Shown here one piece after another: positions 7,446 through 15,527 of a DNA stretch of 64,000 nucleotides. Numbering within the stretch: position 1 is the first letter of the stretch; every line of letters starts with the position of its first letter. The DNA lies in NCBI RefSeq assembly GCF_003226325.1, contig NZ_PDOD01000003.1, forward strand, positions 248,001 to 312,000. Direction: 5' to 3'. Source of the DNA: Salipaludibacillus keqinensis (GTDB taxonomy: Bacteria > Bacillota > Bacilli > Bacillales > Salisediminibacteriaceae). Below the pieces are notes generated by a model. The model ran no database searches. It saw only the letters and a program-made list of their open reading frames with translations, and had not been told where the DNA came from. The translations under genes were made by a program, and so were the position numbers.

Positions 7446-8270
7446 ATGAAAAATAGATTCAGTGCAGGCCGTTTAACTGTTTACATCGTCGCTTACGGGC
7501 TGGTAGCTTTCATGCTGATCCCAATCATATGGATGTTTTGGGTTTCATTTAAGCCGATTAATTCCGTCGTCACTGTGATTAGTGAGTTACTTACTCCACC
7601 TTATGGAGTGGAAAGTTATATAAGGGTGCAGGAATCTTCGATGATCTGGAGATGGACGCTGAACAGTGTCATTGTCGGGATCGTTCAAACAGCCAGTACA
7701 CTTTTGTTAAGTTCTCTTGCGGCATTTGCCATTTCTCGTATCGCTTTTAAGGGGAAAACGTTCATCTTTTTACTTATATTAGCCGGATTGATGGTACCGG
7801 TCGAAGCAACCATCGTTCCGTTATATGAACTGATTGTCAGGTTTGGCTGGGTAAACAGTTACCCTGCGCTCATTCTTCCAGGTATTGCGTTACCTTTAGG
7901 CGTATTAATATTAAAGCAATTCTATGACGCGATTCCAAATGATCTTATGGAAGCGGCTAAAATCGATGGCGCCAATCTTTTGAGAATTTGGTGGAGTATC
8001 TTTTTACCTCTTTCTAGAACTTCGATGGCGGCACTCGCAATCTTTGTGTTTGTTCAATCTTGGAACAACTTCCTTTGGCCGTTACTCGTCGCCAATGACC
8101 AAAGTATGATGACGTTACCGGTTGCCATTCCAACTTTTCAAAGCAGCTTTACAGTTGATTTGACCGTGCCGATGGCAGCCAATGTGCTAGCCAGTATTCC
8201 AGCTTTAATCTTCTTTCTAATTTTCCAAAAACAAATCATTAAAGGGATTGCCATGACAGGCATCAAGTAA
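7446..8270 (+). CDS. Sugar ABC transporter permease, MalG type
   Basis: A 274-residue membrane protein with six segments and the EAA loop DLMEAAKIDGANLLRIWWSI. It ends in GIAMTGIK, the usual MalG-like C-terminus. An AAGGGGGG site precedes the ATG. The GH2 gene begins 17 bases after the stop; transcription and probably translation are coupled. Confidence 0.9.
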   Translation: MKNRFSAGRLTVYIVAYGLVAFMLIPIIWMFWVSFKPINSVVTVISELLTPPYGVESYIRVQESSMIWRWTLNSVIVGIVQTASTLLLSSLAAFAISRIAFKGKTFIFLLILAGLMVPVEATIVPLYELIVRFGWVNSYPALILPGIALPLGVLILKQFYDAIPNDLMEAAKIDGANLLRIWWSIFLPLSRTSMAALAIFVFVQSWNNFLWPLLVANDQSMMTLPVAIPTFQSSFTVDLTVPMAANVLASIPALIFFLIFQKQIIKGIAMTGIK

Positions 8271-8287
8271 TGACGGAGGGGACACTT

Positions 8288-10978
8288 ATGAGAAAAACAA
8301 TTGACCTTAATGGGACATGGGCATTCAAAATGGATCCGACGAAGTCTGGGGAAATGGACTCCTGGCATCAAGGACTTCCACCCGGATTAGAAGTAAACGT
8401 GCCGCATATTTGGCAGCGTGAAGGTGGAGAACTTGTTCATTACACAGGCGCAGCTTGGTACGAAAAAGTGATTTCGATAGATAAACCAGATCCTGATAAA
8501 AAGCTATTTATTCATTTTGGAGCAGTCGATTACGAAGCGATCATCTGGATAAATGGACGCTATGTAGGTCGACACGAAGGCGGATTCACTCCTTTTTCCT
8601 TTGATATTACGGATAAGCTGAATCAAACAGGGGAGCAACGGGTGGTCTTAAGAGTATTCGACCCTCAAGATAATGCAGAAATTCCTATCGGTAAACAAGG
8701 AAGTTGGTACACGAGAGTTAGCGGTATTTGGCAAGATGTTTGGCTAGAGGAGAAACCAGAGCTATTTATTGAAAACATTCATGTCACGCCGAGTATCGAT
8801 AAGGAAGAAGCGGAAGTAACAGTCACGTTGTCAAACATTCCATCAGAGCCAATGTTGGTTGACATCACGTGTGCAACATACCCGGATAATGTACCGATGG
8901 GTTCTTCTATTCAAGTAACTTTATCCAATAAACAAACCACGTGTGTTTTCCCAATGAAAGGGGCGGACTTGTGGTCCCCTGACCATCCTGCGCTCTATCA
9001 ACTGGTAGCGAAGATCCGAGGAGGAGATATGAACTCCGCGGTGTTCGGTATGCGCCAAGTATCGTTTCAAGACGGGACGCTTTATTTGAATCACCAGCCA
9101 CTGTACATCCGCGGGGCACTTGATCAGGCCTACTATCCGGATACGATCTATTCGGCCCCGTCTGATGAGTATATTATTAATGAAATCAATGAAGCAAAAA
9201 ACATGGGCCTAAACATGCTTAGAAAACACATCAAAATTGAAATTCCTAGATATCTGTATTGGGCAGATCGGATGGGCATGTTGATTTGGGCTGAACCACC
9301 GAACTATATTAAATGGACGAAGCAAGCGACGAAAAGATTCGAGCAAGATTTGGAAGCGATGATCGAAAGAGATTACAATCATCCTTCGATTATTATTTGG
9401 TCTTTATATAACGAAGAGTGGGGCCTGGAATGGACGCTCTCAAAGGACAATGAGAAACAAACGCACGTCTATGATTTGTATGAAAGGACAAAACGAATCG
9501 ATTCCTCTCGCTTAATTTGTGATAATTCTGGCTGGATCCATGTGAAAACAGATGTGAATGACTATCATCGATATTTCACATTACCTGAGCAAAAAAACGA
9601 ATGGGAGCACGATCTCGATTCGTTTATTATCGGCCACAATGAAGCAAACTTCGTCACCGGGTATCAATCAAGAAACGAGCCGGTCATCGTGTCGGAATTC
9701 GGGATGTGGGGACTCCCTAGCGTCAAAAGAATGAAAGAACATTATGGCGGAGAACCGTGGTGGTTTTTGAACCAAGGGGATGAAACCCATAGCGAAGATT
9801 ATAAATCTCCGAAAACAGCCGATAGCCATTTTGATAAATTTGGATTGAACAAGATTTTCAAAGATTTCGAGGATCTCGCTGAAACCTCGAGAAAAAGAAT
9901 GTTCCGAGGGGTCAAATCATTAATTCAAGAAATGAGAAAACGTGAAGGGTTAACGGGGTATGTTGTCACGGAATTTACAGATGTAGAGTGGGAAACCAAC
10001 GGCTGGTTAGACTATTTGCGCCAACCGAAATTTCTAGCCGAAGAGATGCAATCCTTTAACGGGGAAGTAGCTGTGATCGCTGACATATCTAAAAGAAATG
10101 CATGGTCAGGAGAGAACATTACAGTCGACCTCATCCTTTCTAATCACAGTAATCGACCTTTGAAGGGAGACGTAACGTGGGAAATTCCCGGCACTTCTCT
10201 CCAAGGGACTCTTCCAGTAGATGTGAATGGCGATCCGGTGATTCGAATAGAGCAACCGATTCAATTTACCGTTCCGCATATGGATCGTCCTGAATTAAAA
10301 GAGATTCATATTCAGTTCTCAGAAAGTGACGGGACTAAATGGGGTGTGTATGAGGAGTTGATGTTCGCCCCGGCGGTTAGCCAGTTCAACTATCGATTCT
10401 GGCCAGTATCTTTATCTATAGAAATTGTTGATGCACTTGAACGACGTGGGGCCACAGCTGTTGAATCGATCGATGAAGCGGACATCGTGTTTACGTCAGA
10501 GTGGTCAGCAGAAGTGGAACAAGGGGCTAGGGATGGGAAGACCGTTTTGTTTTTTGCAGAAGCGGGCGACGACATCGACGAAAAAGGATTTTTCTCTTTC
10601 AAGGAGCTTCCTCCAGCGGAAAGCTGGCAACGAACCTCCTCGATGCAATCAGTAGACACAACCTTTTTTGGCGATCTACCACTAAGAAAAGAAATGGGCT
10701 GGGAAATGGAAGGCATTTATCCTGATTACGTTGTGCCATTTTCCAACTACAGTAAGGCAGGCGGCCGAACCGTTTACATGTTCGGGAATAGTCAATACGC
10801 CGAAAATAGCGATCTCCTCGGAATTTATTTCGAAGGATGGCTCGGTCAAATGGGCGGCACCTTCATCCGCCAAAAAGTAGGCACCGGTACAGTCTATGTA
10901 ACAACGTGGAAACTCTTACAAACGTTGAAAACCAATCCGTTAACCGAGCATCTCATCCAACAGATCGTTCGCGGGTGA
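8288..10978 (+). CDS. Glycoside hydrolase family 2 enzyme (beta-glucuronidase/beta-galactosidase-like)
   Basis: An 896-residue protein without signal peptide, so it acts on imported sugar. The N-terminal jelly-roll (KLFIHFGAVDYEAIIWINGRYVG), an immunoglobulin-like domain and a TIM barrel are in GH2 order. Glu376 in SLYNEEW is the predicted acid/base and Glu470 in VSEFGMWG the nucleophile. About 290 extra C-terminal residues, with an Ig-like part and an alpha/beta part (ALERRGATAVESIDEADIVF), make it longer than plain beta-glucuronidases. The ATG at 8288 has GGAGGGG six bases upstream; the ATG at 8270, overlapping the permease stop, has no site. The stop codon lies at the edge of a REP-I copy. 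The exact substrate is not determined. Confidence 0.85.
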   Translation: MRKTIDLNGTWAFKMDPTKSGEMDSWHQGLPPGLEVNVPHIWQREGGELVHYTGAAWYEKVISIDKPDPDKKLFIHFGAVDYEAIIWINGRYVGRHEGGFTPFSFDITDKLNQTGEQRVVLRVFDPQDNAEIPIGKQGSWYTRVSGIWQDVWLEEKPELFIENIHVTPSIDKEEAEVTVTLSNIPSEPMLVDITCATYPDNVPMGSSIQVTLSNKQTTCVFPMKGADLWSPDHPALYQLVAKIRGGDMNSAVFGMRQVSFQDGTLYLNHQPLYIRGALDQAYYPDTIYSAPSDEYIINEINEAKNMGLNMLRKHIKIEIPRYLYWADRMGMLIWAEPPNYIKWTKQATKRFEQDLEAMIERDYNHPSIIIWSLYNEEWGLEWTLSKDNEKQTHVYDLYERTKRIDSSRLICDNSGWIHVKTDVNDYHRYFTLPEQKNEWEHDLDSFIIGHNEANFVTGYQSRNEPVIVSEFGMWGLPSVKRMKEHYGGEPWWFLNQGDETHSEDYKSPKTADSHFDKFGLNKIFKDFEDLAETSRKRMFRGVKSLIQEMRKREGLTGYVVTEFTDVEWETNGWLDYLRQPKFLAEEMQSFNGEVAVIADISKRNAWSGENITVDLILSNHSNRPLKGDVTWEIPGTSLQGTLPVDVNGDPVIRIEQPIQFTVPHMDRPELKEIHIQFSESDGTKWGVYEELMFAPAVSQFNYRFWPVSLSIEIVDALERRGATAVESIDEADIVFTSEWSAEVEQGARDGKTVLFFAEAGDDIDEKGFFSFKELPPAESWQRTSSMQSVDTTFFGDLPLRKEMGWEMEGIYPDYVVPFSNYSKAGGRTVYMFGNSQYAENSDLLGIYFEGWLGQMGGTFIRQKVGTGTVYVTTWKLLQTLKTNPLTEHLIQQIVRG

Positions 10979-11170
10979 CCGGAGGGACGGTTCTCGTGGT
11001 TGCAGTTACCGAGGGGACGGTTCTCGTGGTTAAGAATGGCTAGGGGAAAGGATTAATCGGAATTTTGGGCAAGATAAAAACGACCTAAACGTGATTAATT
11101 ATCACGTTTAGGTCGTTTTTTTGTGACAAAATTTCAGACTGATCCTTTTAAGAACCGCCCCCCCGGTTAA
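10976..11170. repeat. Composite REP-I element with internal hairpin (copy 2)
   Basis: Two forward REP-I copies in tandem (10976-11001 and 11007-11031), a 20-bp hairpin (11076-11120), then ACAAAATTTCAGACTGATC and a reverse REP-I copy (11149-11170). The right half is homologous to 3922-4015. The first copy supplies the TGA stop of the GH2 gene. Confidence 0.75.
11076..11120. terminator. Bidirectional terminator-like hairpin
   Basis: A perfect 20-bp stem with a five-base loop (TAATT), A-run before and a T-run of seven after. It can serve both the GH2 operon and the convergent gene at 11175. Confidence 0.8.
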
Positions 11171-11174
11171 TCCC

Positions 11175-11666
11175 CTAAACCTTACGCTTCCCGCGCAAAA
11201 TAAACTGGTCTGGATCGTAATCATCTAAAGATGACTCTTGAGAGGCTTGTGTAAATTCTTCATTTCGATAGTAGTTGGGAAGATTTTGTTTCCCTGAAGA
11301 TGAATATCTGATATGGACTTCTTCTAAAAACGCGTCCGTTTCTTCTTCCAAAGATGTCTTCTTCATGCTCGATAGCCACATTTCCAGTTTGTACGTCCCT
11401 CTTTCAATGATATTACTCAAATCTTCTAACGATTGGATTAAGTGATTCATGCAGTCCAAACCGTTTTTTAACATGACCATTCCTTTTTCCTTAGCTTTTT
11501 GCAGCGAGTGTTCTAACCTGTAAGAGTTGTCCAGGTAGCCAAATTCAATAAAGCAACTGGTGCGGTCCCAATTGTAAATATAATCCTTGATCTTCAACCG
11601 TTTCATGACCTTCATCAGCTTTCTTTCGCAAGAATATTGCTCTTTATGAGGAACCCACTTAAACAT
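11175..11666 (-). CDS. Unknown 163-residue soluble protein
   Basis: I do not recognise this protein. It is hydrophilic with no signal peptide or membrane segment. An N-terminal part rich in aromatic and basic residues (FKWVPHKEQYSCERKLMKVMKRLKIKD) precedes a long predicted helical region (LQKAKEKGMVMLKNG to LEMWLSSMKK) and an acidic, disordered tail. The ATG at 11666 has GGGAG eight bases upstream; the GTG at 11675 would leave no spacing. It is convergent with the GH2 operon and shares its terminator. The coherent length and ribosome site support a real gene. Confidence 0.6.
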   Translation of the reverse strand: MFKWVPHKEQYSCERKLMKVMKRLKIKDYIYNWDRTSCFIEFGYLDNSYRLEHSLQKAKEKGMVMLKNGLDCMNHLIQSLEDLSNIIERGTYKLEMWLSSMKKTSLEEETDAFLEEVHIRYSSSGKQNLPNYYRNEEFTQASQESSLDDYDPDQFILRGKRKV

Positions 11667-12050
11667 CCCACTCACTCCCTTTTTTGATAGTAGCGATTTT
11701 CCTTCGCTTATTTTCCTATTGCTATATCATTTCTACAAAAGAAACAAACTCCCTTTTTAAATCGTTTTACATATGTCGACTTTTTCTACGTTTTACGTGA
11801 GAGGGAACCGTTAAAGTAAATCAAATTTGCGCTATTCATAACGGTTTAGTCGATGAACAAGGTTCATAGAGACGTCTAATTTTGTAGTGAATTGTTGAAA
11901 GAAATTTATTAGAGGAGACTGATCTCAGTGCGGTGGAGTGTTAAAAGTAGGGTGTATGGGAAAGGAACTCCTTCCATCTAAGTACGGATCAGTATGCAAG
12001 CGGAGTAAGAAGGTCATAATAGTGCCAAATATTACATAGGTGATGATCAG
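11667..12050. other. Gene-free interval between divergent unknown genes
   Basis: No convincing gene. A 7-bp inverted repeat AACCGTT/AACGGTT (11806-11812 and 11840-11846) and a near Spo0A box TGTCGAC (11774-11780) are the only structured features seen. Confidence 0.4.
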
Positions 12051-12683
12051 ATGGAAAAGAGATACGGTCTATTGTTTGGTTTATTTGCAGTTATTATAAG
12101 TGGTGCTTTTTCTGTGTATGCTTTGTTTGAGGATCATCGTGCAAATGACACTGTAGAGGAAATTGTCCAAGGCGAGGGCCTACTTGATTTAAAAGAGGTT
12201 ACCGAGGTGACAGAGGAAAATAATCATATTTTTAGGCAGGAGCTTGAAGGGATGATGCCAGTTGGAGATGCGGATGGAGAATGGGGCGTCGTCTCTGCGA
12301 AAGGAGAAAAATACAGTGACCGGCGATCGGCCAGTGAAACAGAAATCTTAGAACAGTATGAAGAATCCATTCTGCAGCTGAAAAAAGATGCAGATGATCA
12401 ATTAGATGAACTAGTGAGCCAAGCCTATAAAGACTACCAACAGAAAAGGGACAACGGAGAAACGATATCGATCATCTATTTTTACTCAACATATTATCAA
12501 GAAGCTAAGGAGTTAGAGGAACAAGTAGATCAAGCATTTGGTCAACTCTATCAGTCTTTAACGACCGAATTACGCAGTCATGGGTATAGTCATGATCATG
12601 CCATCGTTGTAAAGGAGCAGTTCGATGAAGATAAAAGCAAAAGAAAAAATGCTTTGATAGAAAAAGCCTTAGGCAGTTTTTAA
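12051..12683 (+). CDS. Unknown membrane-anchored extracytoplasmic protein, 210 residues
   Basis: Not assigned to a known family. One N-terminal hydrophobic segment (LLFGLFAVIISGAFSVYALF, residues 7-26) probably anchors the protein. The outer part is highly charged and mostly helical, with a likely coiled coil at about residues 100-180. The acidic composition suits a protein exposed outside an alkaliphile or halotolerant cell. AGGTGATG lies upstream of the ATG. A hairpin terminator follows, and two small basic genes lie convergent. Confidence 0.6.
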   Translation: MEKRYGLLFGLFAVIISGAFSVYALFEDHRANDTVEEIVQGEGLLDLKEVTEVTEENNHIFRQELEGMMPVGDADGEWGVVSAKGEKYSDRRSASETEILEQYEESILQLKKDADDQLDELVSQAYKDYQQKRDNGETISIIYFYSTYYQEAKELEEQVDQAFGQLYQSLTTELRSHGYSHDHAIVVKEQFDEDKSKRKNALIEKALGSF

Positions 12684-12689
12684 GTATGA

Positions 12690-12722
12690 TATTTATGGAA
12701 AGTCCAATCGTTTCCATAAAAA
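12690..12722 (+). terminator. Hairpin terminator
   Basis: TTATGGAAA and TTTCCATAA arms around a nine-base loop, 8 bases after the stop at 12683; A/T-rich flanks on both sides. Confidence 0.6.
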
Positions 12723-12738
12723 TATGAGGAAGACAGAA

Positions 12739-12770
12739 AAGAGAATTCAGGCGAAGTCTGAAGTCTCTTT
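12739..12770 (-). terminator. Terminator of small basic gene 1
   Basis: On the minus strand GAGACTTCAG, a loop and CTGAATTCTC are followed by TTTTCTGTCTT. Confidence 0.65.
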
Positions 12771-12788
12771 AGTGGATCGATCTAGATC

Positions 12789-12917
12789 CTACCACATTTT
12801 TTTGAATCGACTTTTCTTCGTCTTCCGATAGAACTTCTTGCTTTCTTGATCCCTATAAAGCTTTACCCCAATAAATTCCATTGGAGTCCAGATTCGTTTA
12901 AGATTCATGTAAGGCAT
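12789..12917 (-). CDS. Small basic protein, 42 residues (tandem paralogue 1)
   Basis: Reads MPYMNLKRIWTPMEF, then KLYRDQESKKFYRKTKKSRFKKMW at the C-terminus. It is very basic and has no membrane segment. GGGGGAGGT lies nine bases before the ATG, and a hairpin terminator follows the stop, so it is a complete transcription unit. It is clearly homologous over its whole length to the 44-residue protein at 13117-13251 (shared MPY-N-KR-WTP-EF-GVK and QESKK-YRKTK). The function is unknown; small basic proteins of this kind may bind nucleic acid or ribosomes. Confidence 0.75.
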   Translation of the reverse strand: MPYMNLKRIWTPMEFIGVKLYRDQESKKFYRKTKKSRFKKMW

Positions 12918-13076
12918 ATGTAATAGACCTCCCCCCAATGGACTAAAAAATTTACATATATAATTGTACCATAGGTATTTTATTGATAAAATGCTAAATT
13001 TTACTGAAATTTCGTCATTATTCGACGAGAAGGATCTTGCAAAAGCTGTAGAGGTTAAGAAGAAAATAAAGAAAAA

Positions 13077-13101
13077 GAATTCAGACAGAGTTCTGAATTC
13101 T
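13077..13101 (-). terminator. Terminator of small basic gene 2
   Basis: Perfect 10-bp stem AGAATTCAGA/TCTGAATTCT; on the minus strand it is followed by TTTTTCTTTATTTT. Confidence 0.75.
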
Positions 13102-13116
13102 CGTTAGTGGAACGAT

Positions 13117-13251
13117 CTAGTTCCTACCGAATTTTTTGAATCGACCATCCTTCGTCTTTCGATAAAGCTTCTTACTTTCTTGCTCTCTGTAAAATTTCAC
13201 ACCAAAAAACTCCAGTGGTGTCCACATTCGTTTGAAATTCAAGTAAGGCAT
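13117..13251 (-). CDS. Small basic protein, 44 residues (tandem paralogue 2)
   Basis: Starts MPYLNFKRMWTPLEFFGVK and ends KTKDGRFKKFGRN. It is a paralogue of the gene at 12789-12917, in the same orientation, about 330 bases upstream, with its own AGGGGGG-type ribosome site and own terminator. The promoter regions share ACCTAT followed by a TATAAT or TACAAT box. Codons differ at third positions while the protein pattern is kept, which argues for selection on the protein. No function is known. Confidence 0.75.
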   Translation of the reverse strand: MPYLNFKRMWTPLEFFGVKFYREQESKKLYRKTKDGRFKKFGRN

Positions 13252-13350
13252 AATTAATAGACCCCCCTCTAAAGGACTAAAAATATAGTTATCTTGATTA
13301 TATAATAGGTAATTTATCGAAATTTGCTAATCGTACGAGAAGTTTCGACA

Positions 13351-13498
13351 AACCGCGGGGACGGTTCTTGTGGTAAATAAATTAAACTCATTGGTGTGGA
13401 CAATCTCTGACTTAAACTAAAAAGGATAGGGGTTTACATATGATGAAATTTAACCGAAAAGACGATCGTTGACCGAAAGAACCGTCCCCCTTGGTTAA
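13351..13498. repeat. REP-I inverted pair (13351-13374 forward, 13470-13498 reverse)
   Basis: CGGGGACGGTTCTTGTGGT and GACCGAAAGAACCGTCCCCC enclose about 95 bases with no gene. The pair occupies most of the gap between the small basic gene 2 and the PAS-STAS gene. TTCGACA (a Spo0A box in reverse) overlaps its left edge at 13344-13350. Confidence 0.75.
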
Positions 13499-13595
13499 CC
13501 CTTGGTCAAAAAAAATCTCAACGAAGGCCGGTATAAGGTTTCGGCTTCATTGAGATGGATGTAGCTGGCTATATAAGAATGATCAAAGCATTCAT

Positions 13596-14384
13596 TTATT
13601 TATATGATGGCTGAAATAGGTTTCTGGTTCTACCAGGTGTGTGATCCACTGCTACGTTTGTGTTCCGAAGCAACTCGTTGATCGCCTGGTGAAGTGTCTG
13701 GTGGGTTGAATACTTGGATAAATATGTGTATCTGCTATGAATGGACGGGACGATTTTCGGATGAATGCCTGAAAGAAATACTTCGACGCCAAGTAACTTT
13801 AACGTACTTAACAGCTGTTCAATAATATAGGCGAGCTGTTCGTCAATGGCATGCAACGAAGACAAGTCAATGGCTAGGTATTGAATGTTTAAATCACGGC
13901 ATTGTTCTAATGTATGATCAATGATAATATCTTTTTGGTCTTCTGTATTAATGGATTGAAGCGGTAAGATTCCCACTTCTTTTGTCATTGGGATGATGTT
14001 GACGGTCATCTCCTTGATCGTTGCTTCTCGTTCTTCTTGTTTTTTCACGTCATCGGTGACGTCTTCAATCTGAGTCATGACAAATTCAATTTCATTTTGC
14101 TCATCATAATGAATTTTTGTCTGAACTCTTAACACCATTTTCCGGCCTCTCCATTCCATATGCACTTTCCTGAAATTCATGTTTTCTTTTGCTTTCATCG
14201 CTTGAGAAGTCACACGACTCTCATCAGAAGTGTCAGGAAAAATTTCATGGAGATGTTTCCCCTTTAATTCTTCAAAGGTCATATCGAATAATGTTAAGTA
14301 AGATTGGTTCGCATATAAAATGTGTAAATTTTTGTTCGTAATAATAATACTCTCTTCAAATAAATCCATCATTTCTTTAAACAT
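13596..14384 (-). CDS. PAS-STAS protein (RsbR-like stressosome paralogue)
   Basis: A 262-residue cytoplasmic protein. Residues 5-115 are a PAS domain (IIITNKNLHILYANQSYLTLF, then QIEDVTDD), and residues 135-240 a STAS domain of the RsbR type (DLNIQYLAIDLSSLHAIDEQLAYIIEQLL). RsbR proteins form stressosomes that control RsbT and general stress signalling. At the usual phospho-acceptor position after the conserved Asp this protein has Glu (AIDEQLA) where Ser or Thr is expected, so switching by phosphorylation there is not possible. GAGGAG precedes the ATG. No RsbS or RsbT gene is nearby. Confidence 0.8.
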   Translation of the reverse strand: MFKEMMDLFEESIIITNKNLHILYANQSYLTLFDMTFEELKGKHLHEIFPDTSDESRVTSQAMKAKENMNFRKVHMEWRGRKMVLRVQTKIHYDEQNEIEFVMTQIEDVTDDVKKQEEREATIKEMTVNIIPMTKEVGILPLQSINTEDQKDIIIDHTLEQCRDLNIQYLAIDLSSLHAIDEQLAYIIEQLLSTLKLLGVEVFLSGIHPKIVPSIHSRYTYLSKYSTHQTLHQAINELLRNTNVAVDHTPGRTRNLFQPSYK

Positions 14385-14723
14385 ATGAAACTCCTCTATA
14401 AAAAGTCATCTCCTCTTATAATACCCAATTACTAGACTGATTGAAACAAAAAAATGGAAACAAGTGGACCGAGGGGACGGTTCTTCTGGTTCGACCGAAA
14501 GAACCGTCCCCTTGGCAACCCCCTCTTTAAAATAATTCCTCCCATCAAATGTAAAGTTTCGCCTAGCGAAATGGGACGTCTCTTTTAAGATCGATTAAAG
14601 CAAACTCAGTCCGCAAAAAAACAAATAAAATACCGCTCATGATTGACTGTTATCTATTAAAAGAACTAATAAATAAGAGCTCCATTCATGTGCGGTTTCA
14701 TTACAAAATGTTAGGCGTATTGA
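14385..14723. other. Gene-free interval with a REP-I hairpin
   Basis: Apart from the REP-I hairpin at 14472-14512 it holds a small TTTCGC/GCGAAA hairpin (14557-14571). No gene is supported. Confidence 0.5.
14466..14520. repeat. REP-I inverted pair, hairpin form
   Basis: AGGGGACGGTTCTT (14472-14485) and its exact complement (14499-14512) form a 14-bp stem with a 13-base loop. This is the cleanest hairpin of the family. Confidence 0.85.
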
Positions 14724-15509
14724 TTAAAATAAGAATGGGACAGAATCAAGAACTCGATTGATCATGGAATCAATAGCGACCATGAAAACAACAACGGAAA
14801 TGATAGTGAATCCAATCATCGTTGTAAGGACCCCGTAAAAGGGATCGAGCCCTGTCGATAACGTATTATCATAAGAGAAGATGACTCCGTAAATGGAAAT
14901 AGGTACGATGATAAATACTGGGATCATGAACAACATCGATAATAACGTCATCGACATCAAACTAAACAAAAATGAAACGCCTAAGAGGGCAATCGGTAAT
15001 GAAAGAAGGCTTCCGAGACGATTCACTAAAACCTTATAACTTGCGTTCACCTGCATTAATTTGAGAGAAATGAGGATCACGCCTGCCATTGTTAAAAGGG
15101 CAAGGAACATCACGATCGTTGGTGAAACCACGATTGAACCAAAGGGTACACTTCCGGTAATCGCAATACGTCGAGCTTCAATGTACGAGATTAATGGAAA
15201 TAACAAAGAAAATAGAAAGAAAGCGATAAGACCATTTGTCATCGTGGCTTCCTGAATGGTTTTGGCGTGTTTAAACGGTGCTTTTAACGATGCTACAAAA
15301 AACCCACCGAACATTTTACCGACTACTTTTCCTTGTTTCACGTAGTGATTTTCTGATAAAGGTTGGGTACTTACTGTAGCAGCTGTTTCACTAGCTGCCT
15401 GGACTTGTGGTTCGTTTTGAGGCGCAGCTGAACTTAGAGAATAGCCACATCCCCCACAAAATTTAGCTTCACTTGTATTTTCTTTTCCGCAACTTGGACA
15501 ATGCATCAT
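14724..15509 (-). CDS. Zinc-ribbon multi-pass membrane protein
   Basis: A 261-residue protein. A C4 zinc ribbon (CPSCGKENTSEAKFCGGCG, residues 4-22) is followed by a low-complexity linker and, from about residue 85, five to six hydrophobic segments of Yip1/DUF-like type. It is the second gene of an operon with the TcaA/YvbJ-like protein upstream (18 bases between), so the two probably act together at the membrane. AGGAGG lies seven bases before the first ATG. The role is unknown; zinc-ribbon membrane proteins in Bacilli are often linked to envelope stress. Confidence 0.7.
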   Translation of the reverse strand: MMHCPSCGKENTSEAKFCGGCGYSLSSAAPQNEPQVQAASETAATVSTQPLSENHYVKQGKVVGKMFGGFFVASLKAPFKHAKTIQEATMTNGLIAFFLFSLLFPLISYIEARRIAITGSVPFGSIVVSPTIVMFLALLTMAGVILISLKLMQVNASYKVLVNRLGSLLSLPIALLGVSFLFSLMSMTLLSMLFMIPVFIIVPISIYGVIFSYDNTLSTGLDPFYGVLTTMIGFTIISVVVFMVAIDSMINRVLDSVPFLF

Positions 15510-15527
15510 AAATAGCCTCCTAATAAA

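Noticed and set aside
11931-11990. Short GTG frame (MRWSVKSRVYGKG) after GAGGAG upstream of the 210-residue gene
   Set aside because: Only 17 codons, long spacing, no terminator or paralogue; not enough evidence.
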